The position numbers and the translations under genes are program-made. Source: Mauremys mutica (taxonomy: Eukaryota > Chordata > Testudines > Geoemydidae). Taken from it: a stretch of DNA of 64,000 bases. Below the pieces are notes generated by a model. That model ran no database searches, had not been told where the DNA came from, and worked only from the letters and a program-made list of their open reading frames with translations. The stretch is from positions 66,917,321 to 66,981,320 of the forward strand of contig NC_059075.1 of NCBI RefSeq assembly GCF_020497125.1. Reading direction: 5' to 3'. Positions 11,252 to 23,944 of the stretch are shown in pieces (within the stretch, counting starts at the first letter, position 1; every line of letters starts with the position of its first letter).

Positions 11252-12027
11252 TGCTGACATTTTTCAGTGTGTAACCAGCTCCCCCAGTATCTTCATATAG
11301 ATATTGAATAATATTGGGGAAAGGATAGAGAGAGCCTTGCAGCAAGGCAGGAGAGCACTTTCAGGGCAGAGGAATAGTTGCCCATTACACCTCTCTGGGT
11401 TAGTTCTGAAAGGACTCAAACCATTTTAGGACATTTCCATGGACCTGTGCTGTTCATTTGAGCAAAAACATCAGTCTAATGTGTATTGACTATTATTATC
11501 ATTTCCACATTTGTTTGACACAAGAGAAGATATTGGAATGGGGGGGGGTTGGCAATGGGACAGCTAATACAGTGTAGCTGGAGTGGGAAATGAGGAATTT
11601 ACCTCTCCAGTATCAAAACTTAAACTGCTTCCTGAGTACCAATACTCTTAGCATCCAGCTGTGAAAACCCACTGCTATGCATTGCTATATAAACAACAGT
11701 AGTACATTGAAAATGTATGGGCAGAGTAAAATAAAATTCAGGTAATATAAAATTAAGTAACACAAAGGTTACTTTATTGTACTTGGAGAGCAACGAAGGA
11801 GAGGGGGAGGGCAGTTTTTCCTCCCTGCTAGTCTGACCGAGCTAGAATCTGTTGACCTTTGTTGTATTCGGGTTCATATATTGCACCCATCACCGTGGTA
11901 TCTGGGCAATGCATTTAGTTTATTTTTAAAAGAAGATTGAGAAATGTGGTGTTGTTGTTTTTTCCTTTAAAATTTGGGTATATTTTATAAATAAACATTT
12001 TGGATGTCTTTTCCGTTTGCCTTACAG

Positions 12028-12090
12028 ATGGATCCAGCTTTGGAAGAAAGAATCAGAAAGAATAAGATATCATTGGAATCTGAATATGAG
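12028..12090 (+). CDS. COX16: COX16 coding exon 3 (mitochondrial cytochrome c oxidase assembly factor)
   Basis: The exon encodes 21 residues beginning MDPALEERIRKNK and ending ISLESEYE. Vertebrate COX16 carries a near-identical segment (MDPELEKKLKENK then ISLESEYE) just after its membrane helix. It is preceded by a pyrimidine tract and AG (ccgtttgccttacag) and followed by GT (gtattg), a donor weaker than the GTAAGT consensus. Both boundaries are phase 0 and join cleanly to the exon at 33874. COX16 is a small single-pass protein of the mitochondrial inner membrane that helps insert copper into subunit COX2 during complex IV assembly; this exon lies in its C-terminal, intermembrane-space part. 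The in-frame ATG at the exon start is internal methionine in the full protein. Confidence 0.93.
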
Positions 12091-13042
12091 GTATTGTAGG
12101 CTTTTTGCTCAGGGCTTGTAGCCTTGTCTTGCCTACCCTAGCTGTTTTGTCAGGTGTGCCTGCTCATAATTAAAATTAAACTAACTCTTTGCCTTTAATT
12201 CACTACTGTCCAGTAAAACTAGGGTTTTTTGGTAAAAGATTTTGAACATGCAATGCTTCTTTCTAAACACAGCCCTGCTTTGATGTCCAGTTGCCAAGTA
12301 CAGCACTAAAATGAAGCTAACAGTTTCTGTGGCTAGCCTAGTCTATAAAAGTAAAACTTACGCTGGACTTGGATAGAATATGTGCATGTCAGCATTTATG
12401 CTACATATGATGTGATGAGATCCTTGTGAGAAATTGCACCACCATGTGACCGCCTAGCTGACACTACCCACTAATCTATCTGCCTCCATAACTACTACTT
12501 ATATTCCAAACATGTGTGCAGTTTTCACACAGCTGCCATTCCCCTTTTGTCCATCAAAAAATGTATACATCACGGAGAAATATTTCCTCCTTTCCCCCAG
12601 ATGTATTCCTTCCCACAATTACACTGCTCTAAGATGGAGGCCTGAGCTAGCTACAGGTTTAATGTCCAGTATCTCATAAGTCTTCAAGGCTGGAAATGGG
12701 GTTGTTATCCCTGAGGAAAGCTGTTATCCCTTTCCAGAGATAAAAGGTGTTTGTTTCAGGCTCAGTCCCGTCCAAGATATTAGACCTTAAAATTATGACA
12801 CTGATATATAGAAAAGTTTTTTTTGGTAATTGTAGAGTTTTTTATAAAATTAAATGGAACAAATTATCTGCTCGTTGTTTCTGCACTTGGTTTGTTTTGT
12901 TATTGATGGGAGGAGGGGGATAAAAGGGCACAAATAATTTGGGGTACAGTTTCTTGCCTACAGTTATTTGCAGGTGAAATTCCTGACACATGGGTGTCAT
13001 GTACTTGATTGCACCCTACTTAAATATTCAAATGATAGAAAC

Positions 13043-13409
13043 TAGGGATGTAAAAGGTTAACTGGTAAGCATTCGACTTACCGGTTAACCAACCTTAACT
13101 GTTAACCCCGGTGGCCCCACGCAGGCGGCAGGCACCCACGCCCCGGCTGCATCTAGTCACCTGGCCAGAGGGACCTCAGCCCTGGCCATGCTGGGCCGGC
13201 CGGTGGGACTTCAGCCCCAGTCACGCCAGGACGGCCGGTGGGACTCAGCTGCACCAGGCCAGCCGGTGAGACACAGCCGCACAAGGCCTGCCATCCGGAG
13301 CAGGCCCAGCCCTCGCCATGCCAGAGCTACCTCGGTTAACCGGTTAATTAAACGATATAATTTTAGTCATTTAACCAGTTAACTTTTTTAACCGATATTT
13401 ACATCCTTA
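13043..13409. mobile_element. hAT-type MITE, 367 bp
   Basis: The ends are TAGGGATGTAAA and the inverse TTTACATCCTTA. Next to the termini lie repeated GGTTAACCGG-like palindromic motifs on both sides. The flanks ATAGAAAC (13035-13042) and ATAGTAAC (13410-13417) match at 7 of 8 bases, fitting an 8-bp duplication. The centre is GC-rich with a short imperfect repeat around GGCCGGTGGGACT. No coding capacity is seen. Confidence 0.75.
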
Positions 13410-16379
13410 ATAGTAACTGGACTTGCTAATAAAACCAGTCTATCACACTATCCCATCCATCATGAATTATCTATATCAGAATAATAATATGTACTCTTTT
13501 TGCTTTTCTAACATAAGCACACAGAGTTTTCCTTCTCTAGTACAGAAAAGTTATTAAATTAAGATGACTGGAAACAAATTTGGGGCATTGCACTTTTTAC
13601 AAATAACTTTGTTTTGTAGTGTTTAGAGGGCAGAAAGCTTCATACTGAGTATGAATGGAAAATCCCAGCCTGAAATTCATAATTTACAATCCACTAATGA
13701 CAGTTCCGTTTGCCTTTTGGGAGCCTTTAGTCTTGTGCGCTCCCTTATATGCATTCTAACTCTGGTTTGATTTATTAACGTGAAAGAACCACAGTGCAAT
13801 GAAAAGAACAGTCTCTGTCCTTTTAACATGATACATAACTCCTAAGCTCAGAATGGAACTGTACATGTGATTGGATAAGCCACACTTTCTCCCAACCACA
13901 ATTAAGTACATGGTTGAAGGACAATATTTAAACGGCCATAATTGCACTGACTCTTGTAGGGGACGTCAGTGTTCATAAAATGAAGATGGCATAACAAAAT
14001 CTTAAACACATGTTCTGATAATTCTTGTGAGGCTCATTCCTGTTAGCAGAAGTGACTGAAACATTCTTAATTTTTGTTTTTTAATCTAAACTGCAGATGA
14101 GCCCCGTGCCACAGAGTTCAGATCTAGATCCAAACTTTACCAAACAACACAGCTTTCAGATCTTGCATTCCAGTGTGGTTGATTATAGAGAGAGGACCAA
14201 TATATGTTGTTTGGATTGCATCAGGATTTGAAATTCCTCATAATTAAGGTGGATTCAGATCAGTTCGGGGCCCATCTCTAATGTCAAAATACAAATGTAT
14301 AAAAGTATATAATTATAAAAACTTTACTATGGGCCCAAACCTGCTAAGTGCAGAGCATCCTAAATTCTCACTACAGTACAAGTTAAAAGAGCTCTGTGCC
14401 CCAGCAGGGTTGTATATCACCTTGCTGCAGGATTGGGCTGTATCAGAGTGTTTGACTATTTAATTCATTGTTTCCACTCCATTCCTACTGAAAAAATTCC
14501 TGGACAAGTCCTTTGTCATCTCTCTCCTTGAGTACAGTAAACTTTCTCCTCTGTGGACCCTATAGTCTACCTTTTTCCTACACTGCTCCCTAGGCTACCC
14601 AAAATATGGCTGCTTAAGAACATCTTGGAATTTTATATATAGAACTACTTGGAGGGTTATAATAGTGCCTCTTATTAAGGACAGTAATAGTAAAATCCCA
14701 AGGGCCCTAAGAAGGTTGCATAATTATTATGTAATACTCAAAGGAGAAGGGCATTATTTTACAATCTTGCTATACTAACAGCATTATTTTACACAGCCGC
14801 TGTTGAAGACAACTGTCCTTTTTTAAATTTGGCTGTCTGATATATAAAAGCCTTCCGTTGACTTCTGTTTCTTCTTCTTCTTATCGGAATATATGTGTTG
14901 AATTCTTTTGGTATGCTGAGATTACTGCTTAAAGCTTACCTACCACCTTTTGAGTCCTGGCTCACAGGGCAAAGATATTTCCAATGTACTATAACATTAT
15001 ATCCTGACTCAATATGAATTTTGTGAGTTAAGATATCATCAAGTCATGATTTAAAGTGACAAGTTTTATGTAAAGACTTTTTTTTCACTATAGCTTAGTA
15101 GTTGTGCGAAGTTCAGTTTATCCCACATAGGAGCACAGTTGGTATTGATGTTATTTCAAGGACTGCAGTAGAGGCGACCATTTGTGTGTGTAATCTATAC
15201 TGAAGTGTTAATCTCTTGGGTCTATCATTGGTTCCATCCATCTTGTGCTTTGGGATGTGCCAAAGGAGCAAACTGCCTTTACACACGTTCCCTTTTGCTC
15301 ATGCATTCCTCACACACACTTGTGTTCTCGCACAGCCAGCTAGTCCTTGCTGCTCCCATTTGCCTAATAAATCATTGCCCTTTCCATAGCTGAAATTGGT
15401 ACTAATGTGAATGTAGTTCCATGCTTGAGCCTTGTTAAACAAACTATAAAAAATGCAAAGTAGTATATAACTTGTGCTGAGACAGAGGTCTAGAGTATTT
15501 TTTTTTAAAGTGCTAAAGTGGCACTTAAAAAATTAAAGCAAGGAGGGGAATTATTTTCCCGATTGGCACATTGTTCCCTATCAAATAATTTATTTTTGAA
15601 CACCCCCCAAAAAATTCTTTCTAATCATAATTATTTTTCTACAGTATCTTTTATCCTCCAGGATCTAAAGTGGTTTGCAAATGTAAAGGGTCACAGTCAA
15701 CTTTTAATCACAATTCTATTTGAAATTCTTTATTTACTAAATTATATGTTACCCTGAGGATTACTATAGCTGAAAGAGATTAGAGGGAATTCCCCCCCCC
15801 CCCCCAATTTTGTACTTTGTGGGCAATCACTTTCAATGCCCCTACATTGAGGCCTGGATCCAGCATAGCACTTAACTTAAAGCTTGTGCTTAACTTAACT
15901 TACAGGAGTACTCCCATTGAAGTCAAAGCCTAAAATTAAGCACATACATAAATTTTGCAGGATTGGGGCCTTACTTAGTTTCCCCTATTATTTGTGTGAG
16001 TCTTTCCAGCAGCAGAAGAGAAGAGTAAAAATATTTTTAAATTGGAAAATATGATTGTAACCCCCACAAAAAAATGACTAGAAGAGGGACTCAGGAGCAT
16101 GTGAAGAACCTGAAACTACTTTTAGCATCCCCTCTCTCTCTCTTTTCTTTAACTGACTAGATTTCAAGTTGTCAGTTTTCCTTTTAACTAACTGACTGCA
16201 AATACATAGTTGCAGTAAGAATTTTTCAAGACAAAATGTAATTACCTGCGTTGGAATTTGGCAAAGGTATCTAGGATAACAAACCAGGTACTAAAGGGCT
16301 CTTCAGTCTAGCAGAGAAAGGCATATCAAGAACCAGTAGCTGGAAGCTGAAGCCAGACCAAATTTAAATTAGAAACTAG

Positions 16380-16612
16380 GCATATATTTTTAACGGTGAG
16401 AGTGATCAACCACAGGAACAAACATCCAAAGGGAATGGTGGATTTTCCATCTCCTGATGTCCTCAAATCAAGACTGGATGCCCTTCTGGAAGGCATGCTT
16501 CATTGGGCTCAGTACAGAGATAACTGGGTGAAACTTAATAACCTGTGATATACAGAAAGTCCGATGAGGTGATTAATGGTACTTTCTGGCGTTAAACTCT
16601 ATGATATATGAA
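16380..16612 (+). mobile_element. CR1 LINE 3' end fragment
   Basis: The segment carries the conserved tail of CR1 on the + strand: a GTGAGAGTGATCAACCAC-like start, a GGTGGATTTTCCATC step, AATCAAGACTGGATG, and a TTCTGGCGTTAAACTCTATG end. CR1 elements end in this context with an ATTCTATG-like octamer. It is 5' truncated, as most CR1 copies are, and has no intact coding frame. Confidence 0.75.
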
Positions 16613-17129
16613 ACCCAGATACTGATCCACTTCCACCTTGCATAGTTCATTAGATTAGATAAGAAGTCTGCGTGAGGAAATATGACTGAACTCCACCACA
16701 TGCAATGGGTTCACATCCCCTGTCCAATGGCCCACCCAAATCATGCCCCATACTTTGTACAATAGAACTGTATCAGTTCCGCTGCATGGAGGACCCAGGC
16801 ATCCATGGAGGAGGGGGCAACATTCCTCCCTGGGTGAGAAATGTGTAACTGTTTACTTATCATGTAAGATTGCTGGCAAATATTGCAAAATTATTAAATG
16901 GCATCTCAGTCTTCAAACAGCAGAGCAAGAGGTTTGGGGATGTGGTTTGGGAAGGCTGCTTCCTACACAAGATGCCTTGTGAGTGAAAGGAAATAATATA
17001 CGTATTATCTCTGCTGAGCTGGTTCGTGCCATTTACATCTCTTATTAATTGAATTTGGGCCTGGCCCCTGCACCTATGGGGGTCCCGGACTGCCCCCACC
17101 CCCAAGTGCACGCACACACACACGCCCAA

Positions 17130-17253
17130 GTTTTAGTCATGGCGGGTATTTTTAGTAAAAGTCATGGACAGGTCACCGGCCCGTGAATTTTTTTTACGGC
17201 CTGCGACCTGTCCATGACTTTTACTAAAAATACCCATGCCTAAAACATAGCCT
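17130..17253. mobile_element. Mariner-like foldback MITE fragment with a perfect palindrome
   Basis: Two exactly complementary 31-base arms lie at 17144-17174 and 17205-17235, separated by 30 bases. The arms contain TTTTTAGTAAAAGTCATGG. The right terminus CATAGCCT abuts a TA, as in the related elements at 29655-30236 and 31561-32025, which share the TTTACTAAAAATA motif. The left terminus is not clear; the element may be truncated near 17130 or extend to about 17047. Confidence 0.72.
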
Positions 17254-17701
17254 TAATTATTAGTCTTTGACATACCAAGACTAGCAGTAGGTATGAGAGC
17301 AAGTGGATTATAGTTAGGGCAGTTTTTGTGTTTAAGTACTGTATTTGTTGAGTGAATGTACAATATATACATAAGTTATCTTGTTCTCCCTTCTTCCTCT
17401 TTCAAAAGTCTCATAAACCTGTGGTTCAAGATGTGGGTCACGGGGAAAGGTCAAAATATTACAGGAAGGTGAAGCTGGGCAGCAATTATGGCACAGGCTC
17501 CTAAAATAAATTCTGGCAATAGAACTTTAGTACAAGGAGGAAGGTTCTTAGTCTCCCAACAAGACATTTTCTCTCTGTTGAAAATGTTGGCTTATCCAAG
17601 CCTTTGTTTCCGTTAGGCTAGGGTACGCCACCCAGAACTTCAACTAGTAGAGAGAGCAACTCAGTGTATTAAGAACAGGGCATGCTAGAAAGAACTTAAT
17701 A

Positions 17702-18690
17702 CTGAAATTAAATGCTACAATGTTCAACCACTAGGGTGTTTTTCCCACCACAAGGATGTTTAAGTTAATTATATTATGGTCACTATTACCAAGCGGTCCA
17801 GCTATATTCACCTCTTGTATCTGATCCTGTGCTCCACTTAGGACTAAATCAAGAATTGTCTTCTCTTGTGGGCTCCAGGACTAGCTGCTCCAAGAAGCAC
17901 TCATTTAAAGTGTCAAGAAACTTTATCTCTGCATCCTGTCCTGAGGTGACATGTACCCAGTCAATATGGGGATAGTTGAAATTCCCTATTATTATTGAGC
18001 TTTTTATTTTCATATCCTCTCTAATCTCCCTGAGCATTTCACAGTCACTATCGGCATCCTGGTCATCTAGGTGGTAAGATATTCCTACAGCTATATTCTT
18101 ATTATTCGAGCATGGAATTCCTATTCATTGAGATTCTATGGTACAGTTTAGTTCATTTAAGATTTTTACTTCATTTGATTCTACACTTTCTTTCACATAT
18201 AGTGCCACTCCCCCACCAGTGTGACCTGTTCTGTCCTTCTGATATATTTTGTATCCTGTATTACTGTGTCCCATTGATTATCCTCATTCCACCAAATTGC
18301 TGGGATGCCTATTATATCAATATCCTCATTTAATGTGAGGCACTCTAGTTCACCCATCTTATTATTTAGACTTCTAGCATTGGTATATAAGCACTTTAAA
18401 AAGTGTCACTTTTTAGCTGTCTTCCATTACATGATGTAATTGAATGAGACTTTTTTTTCATTTGACTGTTTCTCATCTGATCCTACCTGTATTTTATCAT
18501 CTTCCATACTCTCCTCCTTACTAGGACATAGAGAGTCTCCATTAGTAGATCCTCCCCTAAGGGATGTCTCTATCCGAACCCATGTGCTCTTCTGCACCTG
18601 TTGGCTTTCCCCCAGCCCTTAGTTTAAAAACTGATCTACAACCTTTTTAATTTTAAGTGCCAGCAATCTGGTTCCAGATGTTAGGTAAAT
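17702..18690 (-). mobile_element. CR1 LINE fragment, endonuclease region
   Basis: Read on the minus strand, an open stretch at 18037-17849 encodes a segment with NFNYPHIDWVHVTSG and LEQLVLEPTR, matching the C-terminal half of the CR1 apurinic-type endonuclease. The 17.7-18.04 kb part is collinear with 42.0-42.3 kb of the longer CR1 copy. Frames are broken elsewhere and the reverse transcriptase is absent, so this is a dead internal piece. Confidence 0.82.
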
Positions 18691-19574
18691 ATCTGGGATG
18701 TTCTAAACCTATTGCTTATGTCCGTGTGTGCTTAAATCTAATAAACTGCAATTTTCGATAGAGCACGCTTACTTGCATTCATCTTTTATCAGATGGAATT
18801 GCTGTGCTCCCATTGATTTATTCCTGACAGCTCCTGGAGGGAAATAGTTAAGTTACCCCTGTTGGGGGTTCTAAAAACCCTAAGTAACAGTATCTGTGTT
18901 TGAAATGCTTTTCAAGCGTGATTCCAGAAGAATGCTGTTATAACATAGTCTGTAATCTGCACATCAAGGGGTGGTTATTAAATGTTTATATAATACTCTT
19001 AAGTGTACATGGCACAGTATTAGGTGGGGGTCAAACAGTGAACCAGCCCCTGCTCTGAAAAACGTACTGTCTAAGAGCAAAAGGGAAACCAAATGTACAA
19101 GACAGTAGTGGGGATTGGCCATTAGAGCTTGGATGCTTCACGAAGGAGATTGAAGACGTTTTTAGCATATAGCAGTGGGGGGTTTATTCCAAACATTAGG
19201 ACAGCATGGAAGATGGCGTGGAGTTGGGAGGGGCTAAGATAACACATAGGATGGTGAATAGGAAAACTTAAATTGAAATCAGGAGTAGATGTAGGAGAAA
19301 ATGAGGCAAGTGAGAGTTGTATACAAGGGCAGGGTTGAGGAGAAGCTTGAAGTTTGATGCAGAAGAGAATGGAAGCTAATGCAGGGATTCATGAATGGGG
19401 AAGGACAAGGTCAGAATAGTGGGGAAATAAAAACTAACTTGTTAAACTATTCTGTAGACATGCTCGTGGAGTAGACTATAGCATACTTTCCACTAAAGAG
19501 ATGACTTTAAAAAAATCCCTGTTCACACTGGGTGCTAACTACAATTAGGAGGGTGGTTTGAGAAAAGAAATAGG

Positions 19575-19715
19575 AAACCAGGTGGATGAGGTAATATCTT
19601 TTATTGAACCAACTTCTGTTGGTGAGAGAGACAGTTGTTCCAACAAAACTTACTTACCTCACCCACCTTGTCTCTCTAATATCCTGGGACGAACACAGCT
19701 ACAACAGCACTGCAT
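19575..19715. repeat. Unclassified dispersed repeat, copy 1
   Basis: The sequence GATGAGGTAATATCTTTTAT, with GGTGAGAGAGACA after it, resembles the block at 55870-55990 (GGTGAAGTAATAGTTCTTAT and GGTGAAAGAGACGAGC). An inverted partial copy of the same motif follows (CTTACCTCACCCACCTTGTC). The family cannot be assigned from sequence alone. Confidence 0.5.
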
Positions 19716-20247
19716 ACAGTGCTGGGCAGTGGGAGGCAGGAGACAAGAGGGCCCAAATTTTAAAACATATTTAAGTGTTTTAGGCTACTAAGTGCCTAAA
19801 TCCCTTTTGAAAATGAGACTTTGGCTCCTAAATCAGTTAGGTGTTACAATACTGAGCACAGTAACGCTTAAATACCTTAAAAAATGTGGGCCGAGATCCA
19901 TTATCACCTCTGTCACTCTCTTGCTTTGTGATCTTGTGCAAATTACTTAACTTCTGTCTGCCTCATATTACCCTTATGTAACACAACAAAAGCAGTAGTA
20001 GTAGTAGTAATAATAATTAATATGGTGAATAATAATGTTTACCTAGCAATGCAAGATACATAGAACCACACAATTAAACAGTGCATGACTACTGTTTTAG
20101 AGCATGATTGGATCTGATTTGTCCAGAAATCCGGACCAGTGCAGGGCGTTGTCATGCCTGCCATGGAACCTTGGGTGCCTTGCAATGCTTTGCTGTTACA
20201 GCTCCAACCTGGGCTGCTCCCAACCAGCCTACCAGCAAGCAGGTCAC

Positions 20248-20250
<3 letters not shown>

Positions 20251-20279
<29 letters not shown>
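20251..20279. repeat. GT dinucleotide microsatellite
   Basis: An uninterrupted GT tract of about 14 repeats, followed by a short GCACGCACAC stretch. Open frames crossing it translate to alternating Cys-Val and are not genes. A shorter GT tract is at 35631-35648. Confidence 0.95.
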
Positions 20280-20280
<1 letters not shown>

Positions 20281-20289
20281 ACGCACACT

Positions 20290-21529
20290 AGACATTCCTG
20301 GTTCAGCAGTTCTCACCCCAGAGCCCATCTACAGCCTCACTCTGGCTTCCACCAGCTTTGGTTACTACTTGCAGGGTGACCCCAGCAAGCTCCCTGTCTT
20401 GAATTTTCCCAAAACCATGTGCTCTGCAGTGTCCAGCCCTGGACAATTCAGAGAAATAATATGGTTCACTTGTTCCTCTAAAGACACAACACACATCATA
20501 GCTTATTGACTCAACTGGGGTTAATACATCCTTCTCTTTAAACACCGCAGTAAATTGGTTTATAGTAAAATAAAACAAATTTATTAACGATAGAACATAG
20601 CTTAAGTGATGCTAAGTAAAAAGAATAAGGTTAGAAAGGGTTACAAGCAAATAAAAGTGAAAACACGCATATAAGAGTCTAAAAATTAATCTAGCAAGAT
20701 ACAGGCTTTGTTCAAGATGGTTTCCATCACCAGTCATGCTTCTTCCCAGCCATGGCTAACTTTCCTTCAGTGAGGACCTTCCAAAAAGGTACAAGGCGCT
20801 GGCTTCCCTTGTCACCTTAGATGAAAGATCTTTGCTTAAACAGGCTTCTCACCTCTATTCAGTTTCAGAAACTTCAACCCCTCCTTGTTTGAAGGACCCA
20901 TCTTTCTCAGCTTGCAAGAGCTCTGTTCCCTTGTGTCTGTCTAGCAATGGATACCAAAAATGACTTTTTGCCCTTGCTTATATCTCCCAAAGTTCAATGG
21001 CCTTGGTTCAAGAGACAGGAAGCCCTTCTGTGTGCTCAGCTTGCTGTATCCACTAAGAAGCTGACCTCATCCTATTCTTCCCTTCCCCCTTCTGATTTCT
21101 ATGCAAATGGAGCTTCTGTTGTTTTGATTCTATTATGCTTAATTTACACAGGAGACAAGTAAATGTCTGCCCCCACTCCCAGTCTGGGTGGAAACTTCCT
21201 TTGGCCACACACTTTAAAATATAATATCAATGAGTATTTATAATTTCTCCTATAATGTTAATACATATGTTTCACAATGATATTGCCAGTGTGTCATTAG
21301 CTTTTAGAAAAGACCTCATTCTGTATGCTTTTATGATACAGTAATGTTGTATACAATCCGTTGATTCAGTTGCTTATCACTTGAAGTTCAGCCCAGTAAA
21401 CCTTTGAAATGGATTCTTCTGAAAAGTAAAACCCAGACTAAGGTTCTCTCCTGCTGGATATAGACACCATGTGTCGTCTTTCCCACTTGTTAGTGTGAAG
21501 TTTGCCTCCAACCCTTGTTAGCTTGATGG
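20290..21529. repeat. Probable decayed dispersed repeat, class unknown
   Basis: The interval has no gene. Its style resembles dispersed turtle repeats I recall (TTTATAGTAAAATAAAACAA and GGTTACAAGCAAATAAAAG steps), but I cannot name its class or exact borders. The solo LTR at 21535 starts directly at its right side. Confidence 0.35.
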
Positions 21530-21534
21530 GTCTG

Positions 21535-22719
21535 TGTGACACTGAGCCAAAAAGGGTTAAGCAACTATGACCCAAATTCAACCTTTAAAGAAATATTAGA
21601 AAAGTATATAAATGACCATTAGGGCCATTCCTTATAAACAGCTAACAAAGCCATGCTAGATAGACTGAAGCTTTGAAATGTAGACTTGTATTGTTAGAGA
21701 AATAGAGTAAGAGAGTGATTGTATTTATCTGTTTACCTATATCTTGATAGAGGTTAACAGTGTAACCAGATGGTTCCTGTCTGTTACTATAATCTATATA
21801 GTCAGAGATCAAAAGGGAACATTAACATTTAGTTGAAACTTGGGTGTAATAATATCATTGTCTTTATTTCTCTTTGAAGTTTGTAGTAAACTGTCTGTGA
21901 ACCGATTAATGGATAATTACCTTATGCTGATGAATGCAACTAATTACCTGTGTATACATAGGAAATAGGTGGTTTTATTTAAAAGCCATAAAGCTTCACC
22001 CAAGGAACACCTGCTGTGAAGAGGCTATCAGTAGCCTGCCAGAGAGCTATAAAAGAATTCTAGGGCCCTGATCCTGTTATCTCAGATCTGCTTAAGCTTG
22101 GACAGGGGAAGCTTGAGTCGCAAGACTGCGGTCTCCAGCTCCAGTCTGGATTATCCAACTAATTCTCATGGAAGAATTTGAACAAACTCTATATATGGAC
22201 TACCTGTTTGGACTATAACCTGATGAAGTGATTCTGGCAATAACTTTTTGCAACTCAGCAGCTTGCAACCTCTACAATGAAACTGACCTAAGAACTTTAT
22301 TCATATCTGTTATAACCAATAATCTTTCTCACGTTTCTTTTTTTTTATACATCTTAGTTTAGATAATAAGCATTGTCTGTAAGCGTGTACTAGGACAAGA
22401 TCTGAAATATTCATTGATCTGGTGGGTAATGTGTCTGATCCCTTGGGATTGGTAGAACTTTATATCTGATAAACAAGATTTTCAGTAATCCTCATCATAT
22501 TTGATTTGGCTGTCTGGGTAGAAGCCCAGGAGGCTTTAAGGAAGCTGTGGTTTTGGCTTCTGGGTAACCAGTAAGGTATTGTAGAAGCTGTTTTGTTGCT
22601 GTCTTGGTGAATCTCATTATTAGAATAACCACCAGTTTGGGGGATTGTCTATCCTGTTCTTTGCACTTAACCCTGATTTGAGCAATCTCACTGGCCCCTC
22701 CAAGGCACCAATGGTCACA
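21535..22719 (+). mobile_element. Solo LTR of an endogenous retrovirus-like element, 1185 bp
   Basis: The termini are TGTGACACTGAGCC and CCAATGGTCACA, with a perfect TGTGAC/GTCACA inverted end. The 5-bp duplication GTCTG lies at 21530-21534 and 22720-22724. A TATA box reads TATAAAA at 22048-22054. No internal genes are attached. The ends resemble those of the LTR at 5787-6667 but the bodies look different, so they are probably two families. Confidence 0.88.
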
Positions 22720-23672
22720 GTCTGTTTATTGCTTGTATGTAAATTGAGGTAAATGCAAATTCCTTTGTTTAGGATAGACCTGATTAACAATTCACCCCGA
22801 CATACCTGGTTCACACACACTTCAGTTATAATTCCAGAAAGGTACAATTTATTTGCAAGCAATATTTATTTATTTATTTACTTACTTATTCTACATCCTG
22901 CACAGCTTGAGGGTGCCACCCAGAAATCTGCCTGCAAAAAGAACGTCATGGGGGAAAGGGAGCAGTGTTACCAGCCTTATCAAATAAAAAAACACAATTT
23001 TAGCCAAAATGAAGAAACAAGAGGTGGCATGAAATGGTTCAAATTTATTTTATATTTTTTTCCCAGGCATTTGCTCAGAAACACAAAGCAAAGTGTGGGC
23101 ATTGGTGTCACTGAAGAAATAATTGATAGCTGAAGGAATTGAAGCTGCTGTGTTGCATCCGGCCAAAATCAGAATTACTAAGAGAGACAAAACCTTTCTG
23201 TTTTGGGACTATAAATTGTCTAGCAAGCTCCTGGAAGAGATGAGAGTGGAAAATCTGCAGGAGAGTGTGGATAAGAGACAGAGAGCTAACTAAAAAGACT
23301 CAGTGTGAGCACTGCCTAAACCGACAGCTGGTCTATAAACAGTAACCGCTGAGAAACAGAAAATGCAGTTTACAAATATAGAGGGGTAGATTGGTTTCTA
23401 AGTTATATCTGCTACATGGGTTTTTTAAATTTTTTCTTTTCAAAGCTCTTAATGGCCTAGATGTAGGCTATATTTAAGCCCCTTCGTTTTCCATTTAAAC
23501 CAATTTTTACCAAAAAAAATTCTGGGGTTTTACAAAAAAGTAGTATTAATTTTTTTCTGATTTTCACCTTACTTTTATTATTACTTGTATTATTCAAATA
23601 TATAAAAAATAACTTGTTTTATGAGGAAAATACAATACATTGCATGAGGTAGATATATTATGATAGCAGCAA

Positions 23673-23822
23673 AGAGTCCTGTGGCACCTTATAGACTAAC
23701 AGACGTTTTGCAGCATGAGCTTTCATGGGTGAATACCCACTTCGTCGGATGCATGTGGGTATTCACCCACGAAAGCTCATGCTCCAAAACGTCTGTTAGT
23801 CCATAAGGTGCCACAGGACTCT
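23673..23822. repeat. Foldback (hairpin) repeat, about 68-bp arms
   Basis: The left half starts AGAGTCCTGTGGCACCTTAT and the right half is its near-exact reverse complement ending AAGGTGCCACAGGACTCT. The central loop includes TTCGTCGGATGCAT. Only a few mismatches separate the arms, so a strong cruciform or hairpin is expected. The unit resembles a repeat common in turtles and crocodilians, but I cannot assign its class. Confidence 0.88.
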
Positions 23823-23944
23823 TAGTCTGGATCTGTAAAAGCAGCAAACACGGCTACCCCTCTGATACATATATTATGATAATAATTAGTCTGTGTTTAT
23901 ATGCAAAGCTGCCTGTTGAAGTAAGGCTATGTATTAGTCTAGAA

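Larger units (their letters stand above)
1..12027 (+). other. COX16: Presumed COX16 intron upstream of exon 3
   Basis: This stretch lies 5' of a recognisable COX16 exon and contains no exon I can support. The N-terminal part of COX16, about 47 residues with the membrane segment in other vertebrates, was looked for by eye on the + strand and not found, so exons 1 and 2 probably lie upstream of the window. The interval is filled with transposable elements described separately. Bases 1-1036, 2798-3352, 3759-5781, 6673-7627 and 10883-12027 show no gene or clear repeat beyond short low-complexity runs. Confidence 0.6.

Noticed and set aside
20104..20509. Two open frames crossing the GT microsatellite
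   Set aside because: The Cys-Val runs are the GT tract; flanking sequence is not protein-like in a consistent frame.
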